A stretch of DNA of 11,075 bases from Pirellulaceae bacterium (GCA_013002105.1 JABDKS010000423.1:1-11075), one strand, 5' to 3'. Positions 1-7,314 are shown, counted from the stretch's first letter. Notes: generated by a model not told the origin, from the sequence alone. Numbers and translations: made by a program.

Positions 1-1170
1 GCCGAAGACGCCCAGGGTGATCGCGTACAAACCAACAAACGTCAGCGATTCGACCATCCCGTCTTTGTCCAATTTGGTTCCCTTGGCCGTCAGTGCAACC
101 GACATCAACATCAATCCGGGGAACGAGCCGAACAGGGCAAAGAAAATCGCGGCCATCGGATGAAAACCAAGCGTACTGCCTTCGCGAAGCGGTTTACTGA
201 TGACTTCGCCCTCGCGAATCGATTCGTTGACTCGCGTGAACAGTTTTTCAAACGTCGCGTTACCAGCGGTCTCACGCGTAATATTGATCGCTTCCAAGAT
301 CGGCACACCGCTGCTGATCAGCGTACCGAGCGTTCGTGTGGTTCGAGCCAAGATGTTCTTTTCGATCAAGTTGCCGAAAATCGGCACCCGGATAATGAAC
401 ATGTCAAAGCCCATTCGTCCGTGCCGGAATTTGCGGATCAATTTGACCACCAAACCCAAACAGATCGGCATGATCAACAGCAAGAACCAATAGTCTTTGA
501 TGTAGTTACTCATCGCGATCAGCAACTGCGTGGGCACGGGCAGTTTCAACCCGAATTCATCGAACATCTTTTCAAACGTCGGCACGATGAAAATCATGAT
601 GAACGTCAGAATCGATGCGGCGACCAGAACGACGATGACCGGATAGATCAACGCACCTTTGACTTTTCGCTTGAGCGACTCGGCGCTTTCTTGGAAATCG
701 GCGAGCCGTTGCAAAATCGTCTCCAACGCACCCCCGGCTTCACCCGCCTTGATCATGTTGACGTACAAGCGATTGAATACCTTGGGGCACTTGCCCATCG
801 CTTCACTGAGCGTTGACCCGCCTTCGATCTCGTCGCAGACGTCCATCAACGCATTTTTCAACTTGCCCGGTTTTTGGTTGGCCTCCAGAATTTTCAAGCT
901 ACGCAAAATCGGCAAACCGGCGTCCTGCAAAATCGATAGCTGCCGCGTGAACGCACAGATGTGTTTGGTCTTCGCCCCACCCATCGCGAACTTGCGACGC
1001 TGCTTTTGTTTCTGCTCGGCCGCGGTCGCCTGTTTCTTGACGGAGATCTTCGTGACGAAGTACCCCATCTGGCGAATAGTGGTTTGCGCTTCTTCTTCAT
1101 TCGCAGCGTCGATCTCGTCCCGGATTTCGGCTCCGGTCGCATCCATCGCTTCAAATTGATAAGTCGGCAT
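1..1170 (-). CDS. pilC: Type IV pilus / type II secretion platform protein PilC/GspF (3' end outside window)
   Basis: Polytopic inner-membrane platform protein on which the PilB/PilT (GspE) hexamers act during pilus or pseudopilus assembly. The reading frame is open from ATG at 1170 to the window edge (390 residues, no stop). The first T2SSF domain spans about residues 72-198 with the KAGEAGG motif at 141-147. Membrane segments lie at about 176-197 and 226-245. The second T2SSF domain starts near 276 (RTTRTLGTLISSGVPILEA). After residue 330 the expected continuation (a hydrophobic helix pair with a GEETG-type motif) is not seen; instead there is a hydrophobic stretch (GFHPMAAIFFALFGSFPG and onward), discussed as a finding. 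It lies 73 bp after the ATPase gene ending at 1244, probably in one operon. No strong ribosome site precedes the ATG; the start is chosen because MPTYQFEAMD matches the usual family N-terminus. The family assignment is secure. Pilus rather than secretion use is inferred from the pilT neighbour. Confidence 0.93.
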   Translation of the reverse strand, partial: MPTYQFEAMDATGAEIRDEIDAANEEEAQTTIRQMGYFVTKISVKKQATAAEQKQKQRRKFAMGGAKTKHICAFTRQLSILQDAGLPILRSLKILEANQKPGKLKNALMDVCDEIEGGSTLSEAMGKCPKVFNRLYVNMIKAGEAGGALETILQRLADFQESAESLKRKVKGALIYPVIVVLVAASILTFIMIFIVPTFEKMFDEFGLKLPVPTQLLIAMSNYIKDYWFLLLIMPICLGLVVKLIRKFRHGRMGFDMFIIRVPIFGNLIEKNILARTTRTLGTLISSGVPILEAINITRETAGNATFEKLFTRVNESIREGEVISKPLREGSTLGFHPMAAIFFALFGSFPGLMLMSVALTAKGTKLDKDGMVESLTFVGLYAITLGVFG

Positions 1171-1243
1171 AATTCAGTTCGGGGCTATCGGTGGTGGGGG
1201 AAATTTGCAGGTGTTTGTAGGGTTTGTGCGGCAGGCCGCATGA

Positions 1244-2962
1244 TCAATCTTGAACGGTCTCGCGGATGATTTCATCGATGGTGGTCACACCATCGGCGGC
1301 CAGCTTCATGCCAAATTCACGCAATGTGATCATCCCGCCTTTTTCGGCTTCGTCACGCAATTCGTCGGTCGACGCATTGGTCATCACCATCTCGCGAATT
1401 TGGTCATTCATGTACATCAATTCAAACAGGGCGATCCGGCCTTTGTAGCCGGTGTTGTTGCATTGGTCGCAGCCGGTGCCTTTGAAAAAGGTCTTGTCGC
1501 TGATCTCATCTCGCTCCATCCCAAGTTCAAACAGCATCTCGCTGGTGATCCGTGTCTCTTCGCGGCACTTGGTGCAAACGCGGCGGACCAAACGCTGCGC
1601 CAAAATGGCTTCGACCGTGGCACAGATCATGAACGTCGGGATGCCCATGTCTTTTAATCGCGTCACCGTTGCCGGCGCGCTGTTGGTGTGCAGGGTGCTG
1701 AACACCAGGTGACCAGTCAGAGCCGCTTGGATCGCGATCTCGGCGGTTTCCAAGTCACGGATTTCGCCAACCAAAATCGTGTCCGGGTCCTGCCGCAAAA
1801 TCGCTCGCAAACAACTGGCGAACGTCACGCCCGCGTCATGGTCAATCGGAATTTGGATGATTCCGTCGATGTCGTACTCCACCGGGTCTTCGGTGGTGAT
1901 CAACTTGTCTTTGATGTCGTTCATTTCCGACAACGATGAATACAACGTCGTCGTCTTGCCGCTACCGGTCGGCCCGGTCACCAGAATGATTCCGTTGGGA
2001 CGATCGATCGCCTTGCGAAAGTTCGTCATCGTGGCTTCATCCATGCCGACGTTTTCCAAACTCAGGTTGACCACCGATCGGTCCAACACCCGCATCACGA
2101 CGCTCTCGCCAAAAATCGTTGGCAGCACGCTGACGCGAAGGTCAACCGGGTGACCACCGACCATCAATTCGATTCGACCATCCTGTGGCATGCGGCGTTC
2201 GGCAATGTCCAAATCGGCCATCACTTTGATCCGCGTCGTAATGGCAAACGCCAAGTGACGTGGCGGAGGCACCATTTCGTACAACACGCCTTCGGCCTTG
2301 ATCCGGATCCGGAATTCATCCTCGAACGGTTCAAAGTGGATGTCACTGGCGTGGTCTTTAATCGCCAACAACAACACCATATTCAGCAGCTTCCGCACAG
2401 GTGCCGAATCGGCCAACGCCTCGGCATCGGTCAGATTGAACTTCTCGCTGTCAAAAGCGGTGATGGCGGCTTTCAACTCTTCGTCATTGGCCAGTTCGGC
2501 AACCAGTTTTTCGACACTCTCGGCTTCGCTGTCATAGTGACGATTGAGCGTCTGCAAAATATCGCGTTCGGTGGCCACCACCATGTTGATTTCCAAACCC
2601 AAGAACGTTCGCAGTTCGTCTTGGATCGTCAAGTTTTGTGGATCGCACGTCGCGACCGTCAGCAAATTCGAATCGGCATCAAAATTGATCGGGACGACAC
2701 GGTACAACTGAGCCATCGTCTCGCTGATTTTCTCCAACAAGTCATCAGCCAATTCCGCGTCTTCCAACGACACGGTCTGCATCGACATCTGCTCGGCCAA
2801 CGCCTGAATCAACTGCTCGTCCGTGATCAACTGCATGTCTTCGGCGATTTTTCCCAGCAACGAACCGGGCTGCTGCTCTTGTTCCTCGAGCACAATTTCG
2901 AGTTGTTCGTCGGTCAAAAAACCGAGGTCAACAAGGATCTGACCGATGCGACGTGGTGCCAT
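1244..2962 (-). CDS. pilB: Type IV pilus assembly / type II secretion ATPase PilB/GspE with MshEN-like N-terminal domain
   Basis: Cytoplasmic hexameric ATPase that powers pilin or pseudopilin polymerisation through PilC/GspF. It has 572 residues, normal for PilB/GspE. An N-terminal MshEN/T2SSE_N domain covers about 1-140, with two 24-residue motifs at 5-28 (R5, G7, L21, L25, Q28) and 35-58 (G37, L51, L55, Q58). The N2 domain contains ASDIHFEP at 205-212. The motor domain has Walker A GPTGSGKT 330-337, Asp box ITTEDPVEY 355-363, Walker B ILVGEIRD 396-403 with catalytic E400, and His box GHLVFSTLHTN 417-427. A zinc site is formed by C463, C466, C498 and C501, typical of PilB/GspE and absent from PilT. 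The start is ATG at 2962, 93 bp after pilT, with only a weak purine-rich stretch upstream. It is followed by pilC. A terminator before it suggests it is not simply co-expressed with pilT. Confidence 0.95.
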   Translation of the reverse strand: MAPRRIGQILVDLGFLTDEQLEIVLEEQEQQPGSLLGKIAEDMQLITDEQLIQALAEQMSMQTVSLEDAELADDLLEKISETMAQLYRVVPINFDADSNLLTVATCDPQNLTIQDELRTFLGLEINMVVATERDILQTLNRHYDSEAESVEKLVAELANDEELKAAITAFDSEKFNLTDAEALADSAPVRKLLNMVLLLAIKDHASDIHFEPFEDEFRIRIKAEGVLYEMVPPPRHLAFAITTRIKVMADLDIAERRMPQDGRIELMVGGHPVDLRVSVLPTIFGESVVMRVLDRSVVNLSLENVGMDEATMTNFRKAIDRPNGIILVTGPTGSGKTTTLYSSLSEMNDIKDKLITTEDPVEYDIDGIIQIPIDHDAGVTFASCLRAILRQDPDTILVGEIRDLETAEIAIQAALTGHLVFSTLHTNSAPATVTRLKDMGIPTFMICATVEAILAQRLVRRVCTKCREETRITSEMLFELGMERDEISDKTFFKGTGCDQCNNTGYKGRIALFELMYMNDQIREMVMTNASTDELRDEAEKGGMITLREFGMKLAADGVTTIDEIIRETVQD

Positions 2963-3009
2963 GATTTCTTCGATTGGTTACAAAACGTTAGGACGGGCGG
3001 GTCTACTGC

Positions 3010-3048
3010 AAAAAACCGAGCCCGTCGCGGTGGTGCGTGGGACTCGGT
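3010..3048 (-). terminator. Rho-independent terminator after pilT
   Basis: On the minus strand, eight bases after the pilT stop codon, ACCGAG-T-CCC (3048-3039) pairs with GGG-CTCGGT (3023-3015), nine pairs with one bulged T. Three further CGC/GCG pairs can form inside the loop. The stem runs directly into a T tract (3015-3010 read on the minus strand). This is the classic intrinsic terminator layout and would end pilT transcripts before the next ATPase gene. Confidence 0.75.
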
Positions 3049-3055
3049 CGATGAA

Positions 3056-4165
3056 TCAATCGTCTTCTGGAACGGGGATTTGTTCGTCGCCCAAGCCGCG
3101 ACGGGCTTGCACAATTCGTTTGGCCAAATCGTCCGGTCGGTGCGCCTTGCTCAGCACTTCCTCGACCGTGACGCGTTCAGCCTGCCAATGCTTGAACAGT
3201 GCGTCATCCATCAACTGCATGCCAAACTTGGCACCGGTCTGGATCGAACTGTTGATTCGGAAGGTTTTGTTTTCGCGAATCAGGTTCGATACACCCGGTG
3301 TCACACAAAGAACTTCGTAGGCCGCGCAACGACCGCCGCCGATGCGTGGCAACAACGTCTGGGCCACCACGCCAATCAACGTACTGGCCAACTGAGTACG
3401 AATTTGGTCCTGCAGGTTTCCCGGGAACGCGTCAATGATCCGGTTGACCGTTCCTTGTGCACTATTGGTGTGCAACGTGCCGAACACGACGTGGCCGGTT
3501 TCTGCAGCACTAATCGCCGCTTCGATCGTTTCCAAGTCACGAAGCTCACCAACCAGAATCACGTCGGGGTCTTGCCGCAACGCACGTCGAATCGCTTCGG
3601 AAAAACTGGGCACATCCACGCCCACTTCACGCTGATTGATCGTGCTTTCGATGTGATCGTGATAAAACTCGATCGGGTCCTCGATCGTGATGATGTGGTG
3701 GTCAATCGTTTCGTTTAACAAGTTAATCAAACTGGCCAACGTGGTACTTTTGCCCGATCCGGTCGGACCCGTGACCAAGAACAAACCACGCGGACGGTGG
3801 ATCATTTTCACCACCGATTCGGGTAACCCCAATTGCTCCGGGGTGAGTTTGTCATTGGGAATCTGCCGCAGCACCATCGATATGAAACCGCGCTGTTTAA
3901 ATACCGAGACACGAAAACGAGCCGCGTCGCCAAAGGCAAACCCGAAGTCAGCACTTCCGGTCTCCTGCAACTCACGCTGACATCGCTCAGGCGTGATGCT
4001 CTTCATCAACCCAATCGCATCCTCTGCCTCCAGCGTCTTTGTCTCCAGTTTCCGCATCCGACCATGCAATCGAAAAACGGGCGGCTGGCCGACAACGATG
4101 TGAATATCACTCACACCCTGCTTCACAGCCGCTTGCAGCAGCTTGTCGATCAGAACAGTTGCCAA
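3056..4165 (-). CDS. pilT: Type IV pilus retraction ATPase PilT
   Basis: Cytoplasmic hexameric ATPase that depolymerises type IV pili and so drives twitching-type retraction. It has 369 residues, close to the usual 345-370. The PAS-like N-terminal domain includes SDIHIVVGQPPVFRLHG (19-35). Walker A is GPTGSGKST 133-141, Asp box TIEDPIEF 160-167, Walker B VILVGELRD 202-210 with E207, and His box GHVVFGTLHTN 224-234. The C-terminal retraction motif known as AIRNLIRE appears as GVSNLIRE at 291-298. There is no tetracysteine zinc site, which separates it from PilB/GspE. The start is TTG: the frame opens at a TAA (4187-4189), holds no ATG or GTG before the conserved N-terminus, and a GGGAGA ribosome site (4178-4173) sits seven bases upstream of the TTG. 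It is flanked by two PilB/GspE paralogues and followed by a terminator. A 667-bp gap upstream suggests its own promoter. Confidence 0.95.
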   Translation of the reverse strand: MATVLIDKLLQAAVKQGVSDIHIVVGQPPVFRLHGRMRKLETKTLEAEDAIGLMKSITPERCQRELQETGSADFGFAFGDAARFRVSVFKQRGFISMVLRQIPNDKLTPEQLGLPESVVKMIHRPRGLFLVTGPTGSGKSTTLASLINLLNETIDHHIITIEDPIEFYHDHIESTINQREVGVDVPSFSEAIRRALRQDPDVILVGELRDLETIEAAISAAETGHVVFGTLHTNSAQGTVNRIIDAFPGNLQDQIRTQLASTLIGVVAQTLLPRIGGGRCAAYEVLCVTPGVSNLIRENKTFRINSSIQTGAKFGMQLMDDALFKHWQAERVTVEEVLSKAHRPDDLAKRIVQARRGLGDEQIPVPEDD

Positions 4166-4172
4166 GAGATTC

Positions 4173-4178
4173 TCTCCC
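4173..4178 (-). promoter_or_regulatory. Ribosome binding site deciding the pilT TTG start
   Basis: GGGAGA on the minus strand, seven bases before TTG at 4165-4163. It is a clear Shine-Dalgarno sequence, whereas most other genes in the window lack one. It supports the rare start codon, because the in-frame codons between here and the upstream TAA at 4187 include no ATG or GTG. Confidence 0.7.
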
Positions 4179-4189
4179 GTTGAGGATTA

Positions 4190-4832
4190 ATGGTGGATGC
4201 ATTGCCGTGTCAGTCGGACTGCCCGCCCAGGGACAAACGCCCCAAAACAAACGTCGCGGGAAAATTGCCGCAGTGGGGGAATCTGCAATTCTGGAATCGA
4301 TACCCGGTCGAGCCGATCAAAAACTGCCAACTGGCAATTGATCTGACTTGTTGACTCGGACGCGATTTCTCTCTGAGATTCCGGTGGAGTGACTGACTGT
4401 GGGGAACGAAAAGTGGAAAAGGTATATCGCGAAGAGCCAAGAACCGCGGGGGAGATAAGAAGGCCCGCAAATGGCGTCATAAATGCATGCTTGGAAACGA
4501 CACAGACCGTTGCAATCGGTTTCCTGGCAATCGCACAGGATGTCTCGAGACCAGGGCCATTATCACTTGCAAAGGCTCGATGGCCAAAAAAACAGGCAAA
4601 ATGTTCTTTCTGGCGCCCCGGGAGACCGTCCTGCCCAGCCGCCCTGAGGGCCGAAATGGGTGCCTTGCTGGTGCACTGAAATCGCCAACGCCGCCCCCTG
4701 ACCGCGAATCGCAAACCACCCACGAGAGCTAATCCCGCCGGAGCATCGATACAAGCGGTACCACCGGCAGACGATCGGGTTGACTATCAAAACGATCACG
4801 CGACAACGGTCCTACGGCGGTATCAAAACGGC
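4190..4832. other. Gene-free stretch between the upstream ATPase gene and pilT
   Basis: About 640 bp between two co-oriented pilus genes. Open frames exist on both strands (for example a 178-codon minus-strand frame ending at 4187), but their translations are rich in Arg, Ser and Pro, have no recognisable domain and no convincing ribosome site. I see no tRNA-like or strong terminator structure. Small palindromes are present: GCCCTGAGGGC near 4641, GTCTCGAGAC near 4543, and TGCCA-AC-TGGCA near 4325. The 10-mer TATCAAAACG occurs at both 4785-4794 and 4821-4830. The stretch probably carries the pilT promoter and untranslated leader, but no sigma70 or sigma54 promoter could be assigned with confidence. 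Confidence 0.5.
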
Positions 4833-6587
4833 CTAGAGCGAGTCCAAATCGTCGACGATGTGCTGCATCGCCAACTCCTCTTGCTCGGTCCGCTTGGCAA
4901 CCCGATAGACCTCTTCGAAAGTCGTGATTCCACGGATCACTTTGAGCATCCCATCGGCGTAAAGCGTTGACATACCGTTCTTTATGGCCTCGACCCGGAT
5001 CTCCTTGGTCGTCGCACTGCGGAACATGAATTCACGCAACTTGGTGTTGATCAACATCAACTCATAGACCCCGATGCGACCGCGGTATCCAGATCGTCCA
5101 CAGTAGGGGCACCCCTTGCCGCGACAGAACTCGGCCTGCTTGATCATCTCGGGCGGAAGCCCCGAATCGGCGATCACACTTTCGGACGGTTTGTACTTAA
5201 CCTTACAGCGGGGGCAGATGGTTCTCACCAACCGCTGTGCCAAGACCGCGATCACACTACTTGCGACCATATAGGAAGGTACACCTATGTCCACCATTCG
5301 TGATATGGCACTGGGCGCATCGTTCGTATGTAGCGTACTAAATACCAGGTGTCCAGTCAGTGAAGCCTGGATCCCCATCGATGCGGTCTCATGATCACGC
5401 ATTTCGCCGACCAGAATAATGTTGGGGGCCTGACGCAACATGGCCCGAATAATCAGAGCGAAGTCCAAGCCGATCGAGTGCCGGACTTCGACCTGATTGA
5501 TCCCCGGCAAGTAGTACTCGACCGGGTCTTCGGCGGTGATGACTTTGCGATCCGGACGGTTCAGTGCATTCAGGGACGCGTACAGCGTGGTCGTCTTGCC
5601 TGACCCCGTCGGACCTGTCACCAAAATGATTCCATTGGGCCGGCGGATCAGCGAGTTGAAATTACGGAAATCACGCTCGGAGAGCCCCAACTGCCGCACA
5701 CCGACCTTGATATTGTCTTTGTCCAGCAGCCGCATCACACACGATTGACCGTGATTGGTGGGGATGATGCTAACTCGCAAATCGAGCTGTTTGTCGCCCA
5801 CGGTGATCTTGATCCGTCCATCGGTCGGTCGCCGCTTTTCCGAAATATCGATTTTCGACAGCACCTTGATCCGGGCGATCACCGCCGACAGCATCCGCCG
5901 CGGGACGCTTTCACGCTCCACACAGACACCGTCGATCCGATAGCGAATCCGCACGCGATCCTCGAACGGTTCGACGTGAATATCGCTGGCTCGCAGCTGA
6001 ACGGCCTCGCCGATCATCAAATTGACCAGTCGGATCACCGGAGCCGAACTATCGTCGACCGTCTCTTCGTCAGCCGATTCGCCGCTCTCCGTCTCGGTAA
6101 AGTCGATCGCCGTGTCGGTAAATTCTTGCAACATCGAGTCAGCCGATTCACCTTCGACCTGACCGTAGTATTGGTTGATCGCCCCTTGAATCGCTTCCTT
6201 GGGTGCCAAAGCCGTCTCGATTTTTCGATTCAGGATGAAACGCAGCTTTTCGACCGTCTCGAGATCGAACGGGTCAGCAATCAACACCCGCAGTGCACCG
6301 TCTTCGTCACTGTAGGGCAGCACCATGTTTTCGCGGGCAACCGACTCGGGGACCAATTCAATCACTTCGTCACTGATCCGCACCTGCCGCAGATCGACGA
6401 ACGGAATCTTGTGGAATTCAGCCAGCGCCAGGGCGACCTCTTCGGGAGTCGCGTATTCCTGCTGAACCAGCACGTCACCAATATCGACACTGGTATCCCG
6501 CGAAATTTGCTCGGCTTCGGAGAGCTGGTCAAGGCTGATGACGCCCTGCTTGAGTAGCAGGTCGGTGAATTCTGACACGCTGGCCAT
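4833..6587 (-). CDS. Second GspE/PilB-family assembly ATPase (T4P/T2SS)
   Basis: Cytoplasmic hexameric AAA-like ATPase of the PulE/GspE/PilB family, 584 residues. The N-terminal T2SSE_N-like domain (about 1-140) lacks the paired Arg/Gln positions seen in the paralogue at 1244-2962. An acidic, Ser/Thr-rich linker lies at about 158-182. The N2 domain carries ASDIHVEPFED (200-210). Motor motifs are Walker A GPTGSGKTT 325-333, Asp box ITAEDPVEY 350-358, Walker B ILVGEMRD 391-398 with E395, and His box GHLVFSTLHTN 412-422. The zinc site is C458/C461 and C493/C496. The usual RQDPD just before Walker B reads RQAPN (385-389). The start is ATG at 6587, with AGGA nine bases upstream. It is the most upstream pilus gene here and is divergent from the GntR-ABC operon. 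Whether it serves a pilus or a type II secretion system cannot be decided from sequence, so no symbol is given. Confidence 0.93.
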   Translation of the reverse strand: MASVSEFTDLLLKQGVISLDQLSEAEQISRDTSVDIGDVLVQQEYATPEEVALALAEFHKIPFVDLRQVRISDEVIELVPESVARENMVLPYSDEDGALRVLIADPFDLETVEKLRFILNRKIETALAPKEAIQGAINQYYGQVEGESADSMLQEFTDTAIDFTETESGESADEETVDDSSAPVIRLVNLMIGEAVQLRASDIHVEPFEDRVRIRYRIDGVCVERESVPRRMLSAVIARIKVLSKIDISEKRRPTDGRIKITVGDKQLDLRVSIIPTNHGQSCVMRLLDKDNIKVGVRQLGLSERDFRNFNSLIRRPNGIILVTGPTGSGKTTTLYASLNALNRPDRKVITAEDPVEYYLPGINQVEVRHSIGLDFALIIRAMLRQAPNIILVGEMRDHETASMGIQASLTGHLVFSTLHTNDAPSAISRMVDIGVPSYMVASSVIAVLAQRLVRTICPRCKVKYKPSESVIADSGLPPEMIKQAEFCRGKGCPYCGRSGYRGRIGVYELMLINTKLREFMFRSATTKEIRVEAIKNGMSTLYADGMLKVIRGITTFEEVYRVAKRTEQEELAMQHIVDDLDSL

Positions 6588-6754
6588 CTGGTTTTGTCCT
6601 AATTTGCCGAAAGAACGGGCGTTGACGAGGTGTCAATAGGATACCATCCCCCAGGCCCGGTCGCATCAGGAAAGCGACACCTAGCAGCCAAATGTCGCGC
6701 CCTATCGGTCCCAATCGCCCCCGGCTCGATGCGATGCCAGGACCGGCGGGCACA

Positions 6755-6819
6755 GCACCCCGGACCGCAGCACCCCGGACCGTAGAACCCCGGACCGCAG
6801 AACCCCGGACCGCAGAACC
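6755..6819. repeat. 15-bp tandem repeat, four full copies plus a partial fifth
   Basis: Consensus GMACCCCGGACCGYA. Copies lie at 6755-6769, 6770-6784, 6785-6799 and 6800-6814, with GAACC starting a fifth at 6815. Copies differ only at position 2 (C in copies 1-2, A in copies 3-4) and position 14 (T only in copy 2). Because 15 is a multiple of three, every frame reads as a pentapeptide repeat (for instance VLRSG or AVRGS on the minus strand), but no credible gene encloses it. Confidence 0.85.
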
Positions 6820-6838
6820 TGCGAGCAGATCAAGCCTG

Positions 6839-7036
6839 CAACGGTGAAGCCGTTGAACATCCCAGCCCAGGGCAATCCCCTGGGAGTTGCGAGCCCGGCA
6901 ATGAGCCTCTCCGCCGGGTCGCTTGGTGGCGACGCCCACCATACGACCCGGCGGAGAATAGGGTGGAACCAGCGTCGGCAAACCAGCGTGTTGCCTGGGC
7001 TGCAATCTGGCCCCTTTGGATCGCGGGACGATCCAA
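6839..7036. repeat. Hairpin-rich interspersed palindromic element
   Basis: Several nested or serial inverted repeats fill this stretch: CAACGG/CCGTTG at 6839-6844 and 6850-6855; CCCAGGG/CCCTGGG at 6866-6872 and 6878-6884; a perfect 14-bp pair at 6908-6921 and 6944-6957 with an inner TGGTGG/CCACCA pair (6924-6929, 6936-6941); outer arms CAGCCCAGGGCAA (6863-6875) and TTGCCTGGGCTG (6991-7002) that match except for one base; and TTGGATC/GATCCAA at 7016-7022 and 7030-7036. The wording around 6845-6885 resembles non-coding repeats scattered through planctomycete genomes. That resemblance is from memory and unverified. No transposase is present. Confidence 0.6.
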
Positions 7037-7130
7037 GCAATGCGCCCACTCCGAACGTCCGTCATCGCGTTTGCCTGGATCCACCTGAGTGCGCCGCCAG
7101 TGCCCCTTTGCAATTACTCGCCCGGCAGAC

Positions 7131-7159
7131 TTGACAGCGCAGGGCCGGCTACCTACTGT
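7131..7159 (+). promoter_or_regulatory. Sigma70-type promoter of the GntR-ABC operon
   Basis: A perfect -35 box TTGACA (7131-7136) is followed after exactly 17 bp by TACTGT (7154-7159), which keeps the three most important -10 bases (T, A and final T). Transcription would start near 7166 and leave a leader of about 150 nt before the ATG at 7315. The inverted repeat at 7156-7178 overlaps its downstream part. Confidence 0.6.
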
Positions 7160-7178
7160 ACTACATACCGCAGTACAG
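7156..7178. promoter_or_regulatory. Probable operator for the GntR-family repressor
   Basis: Perfect 7-bp inverted repeat CTGTACT (7156-7162) / AGTACAG (7172-7178) with a 9-bp spacer. The arms contain the GT...AC symmetry of GntR-superfamily operators. It overlaps the -10 box and the predicted start of transcription of the operon whose first gene encodes a GntR regulator. This fits autorepression by promoter occlusion. Confidence 0.6.
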
Positions 7179-7314
7179 ATAACACACGGTATCGATCGCA
7201 CCGAAACGATAACGCGCCGAATCGACCAGACTCCGAATCGCCCCAACTCTGCTCGACACATCACCGGCCAACACCCAACGCTGGCCGACCAGCACCGCGC
7301 CGACCAAGTTCGCC

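Noticed and set aside
1227..1240. TGCGGC-AG-GCCGCA palindrome just after the pilB stop codon, as a terminator
   Set aside because: The loop is only two bases, no T tract follows, and pilC begins shortly downstream.
2150..3718. 522-codon open frame on the plus strand
   Set aside because: It is antisense to pilB and pilT, runs across their terminator, and its translation is rich in Gln, His and Arg with no domain. The minus-strand genes have unmistakable motifs throughout.
4510..4535. Possible sigma54 promoter on the minus strand (GG and GC doublets)
   Set aside because: The doublets are 11 rather than 12 bases apart and the TGGCAC element is not matched.
4187..4723. 178-codon minus-strand frame in the gap before pilT
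   Set aside because: No family resemblance, no ribosome site and a composition typical of random translation. Its stop merely defines the open end of the pilT frame.
6529..7113. 194- and 115-codon minus-strand frames containing pentapeptide repeats (AVRGS / VLRSG)
   Set aside because: The repeats are a by-product of 15-bp DNA repeats, the rest translates the palindromic element, and the longer frame overlaps the start of the real ATPase gene. It is not a pentapeptide-repeat protein.
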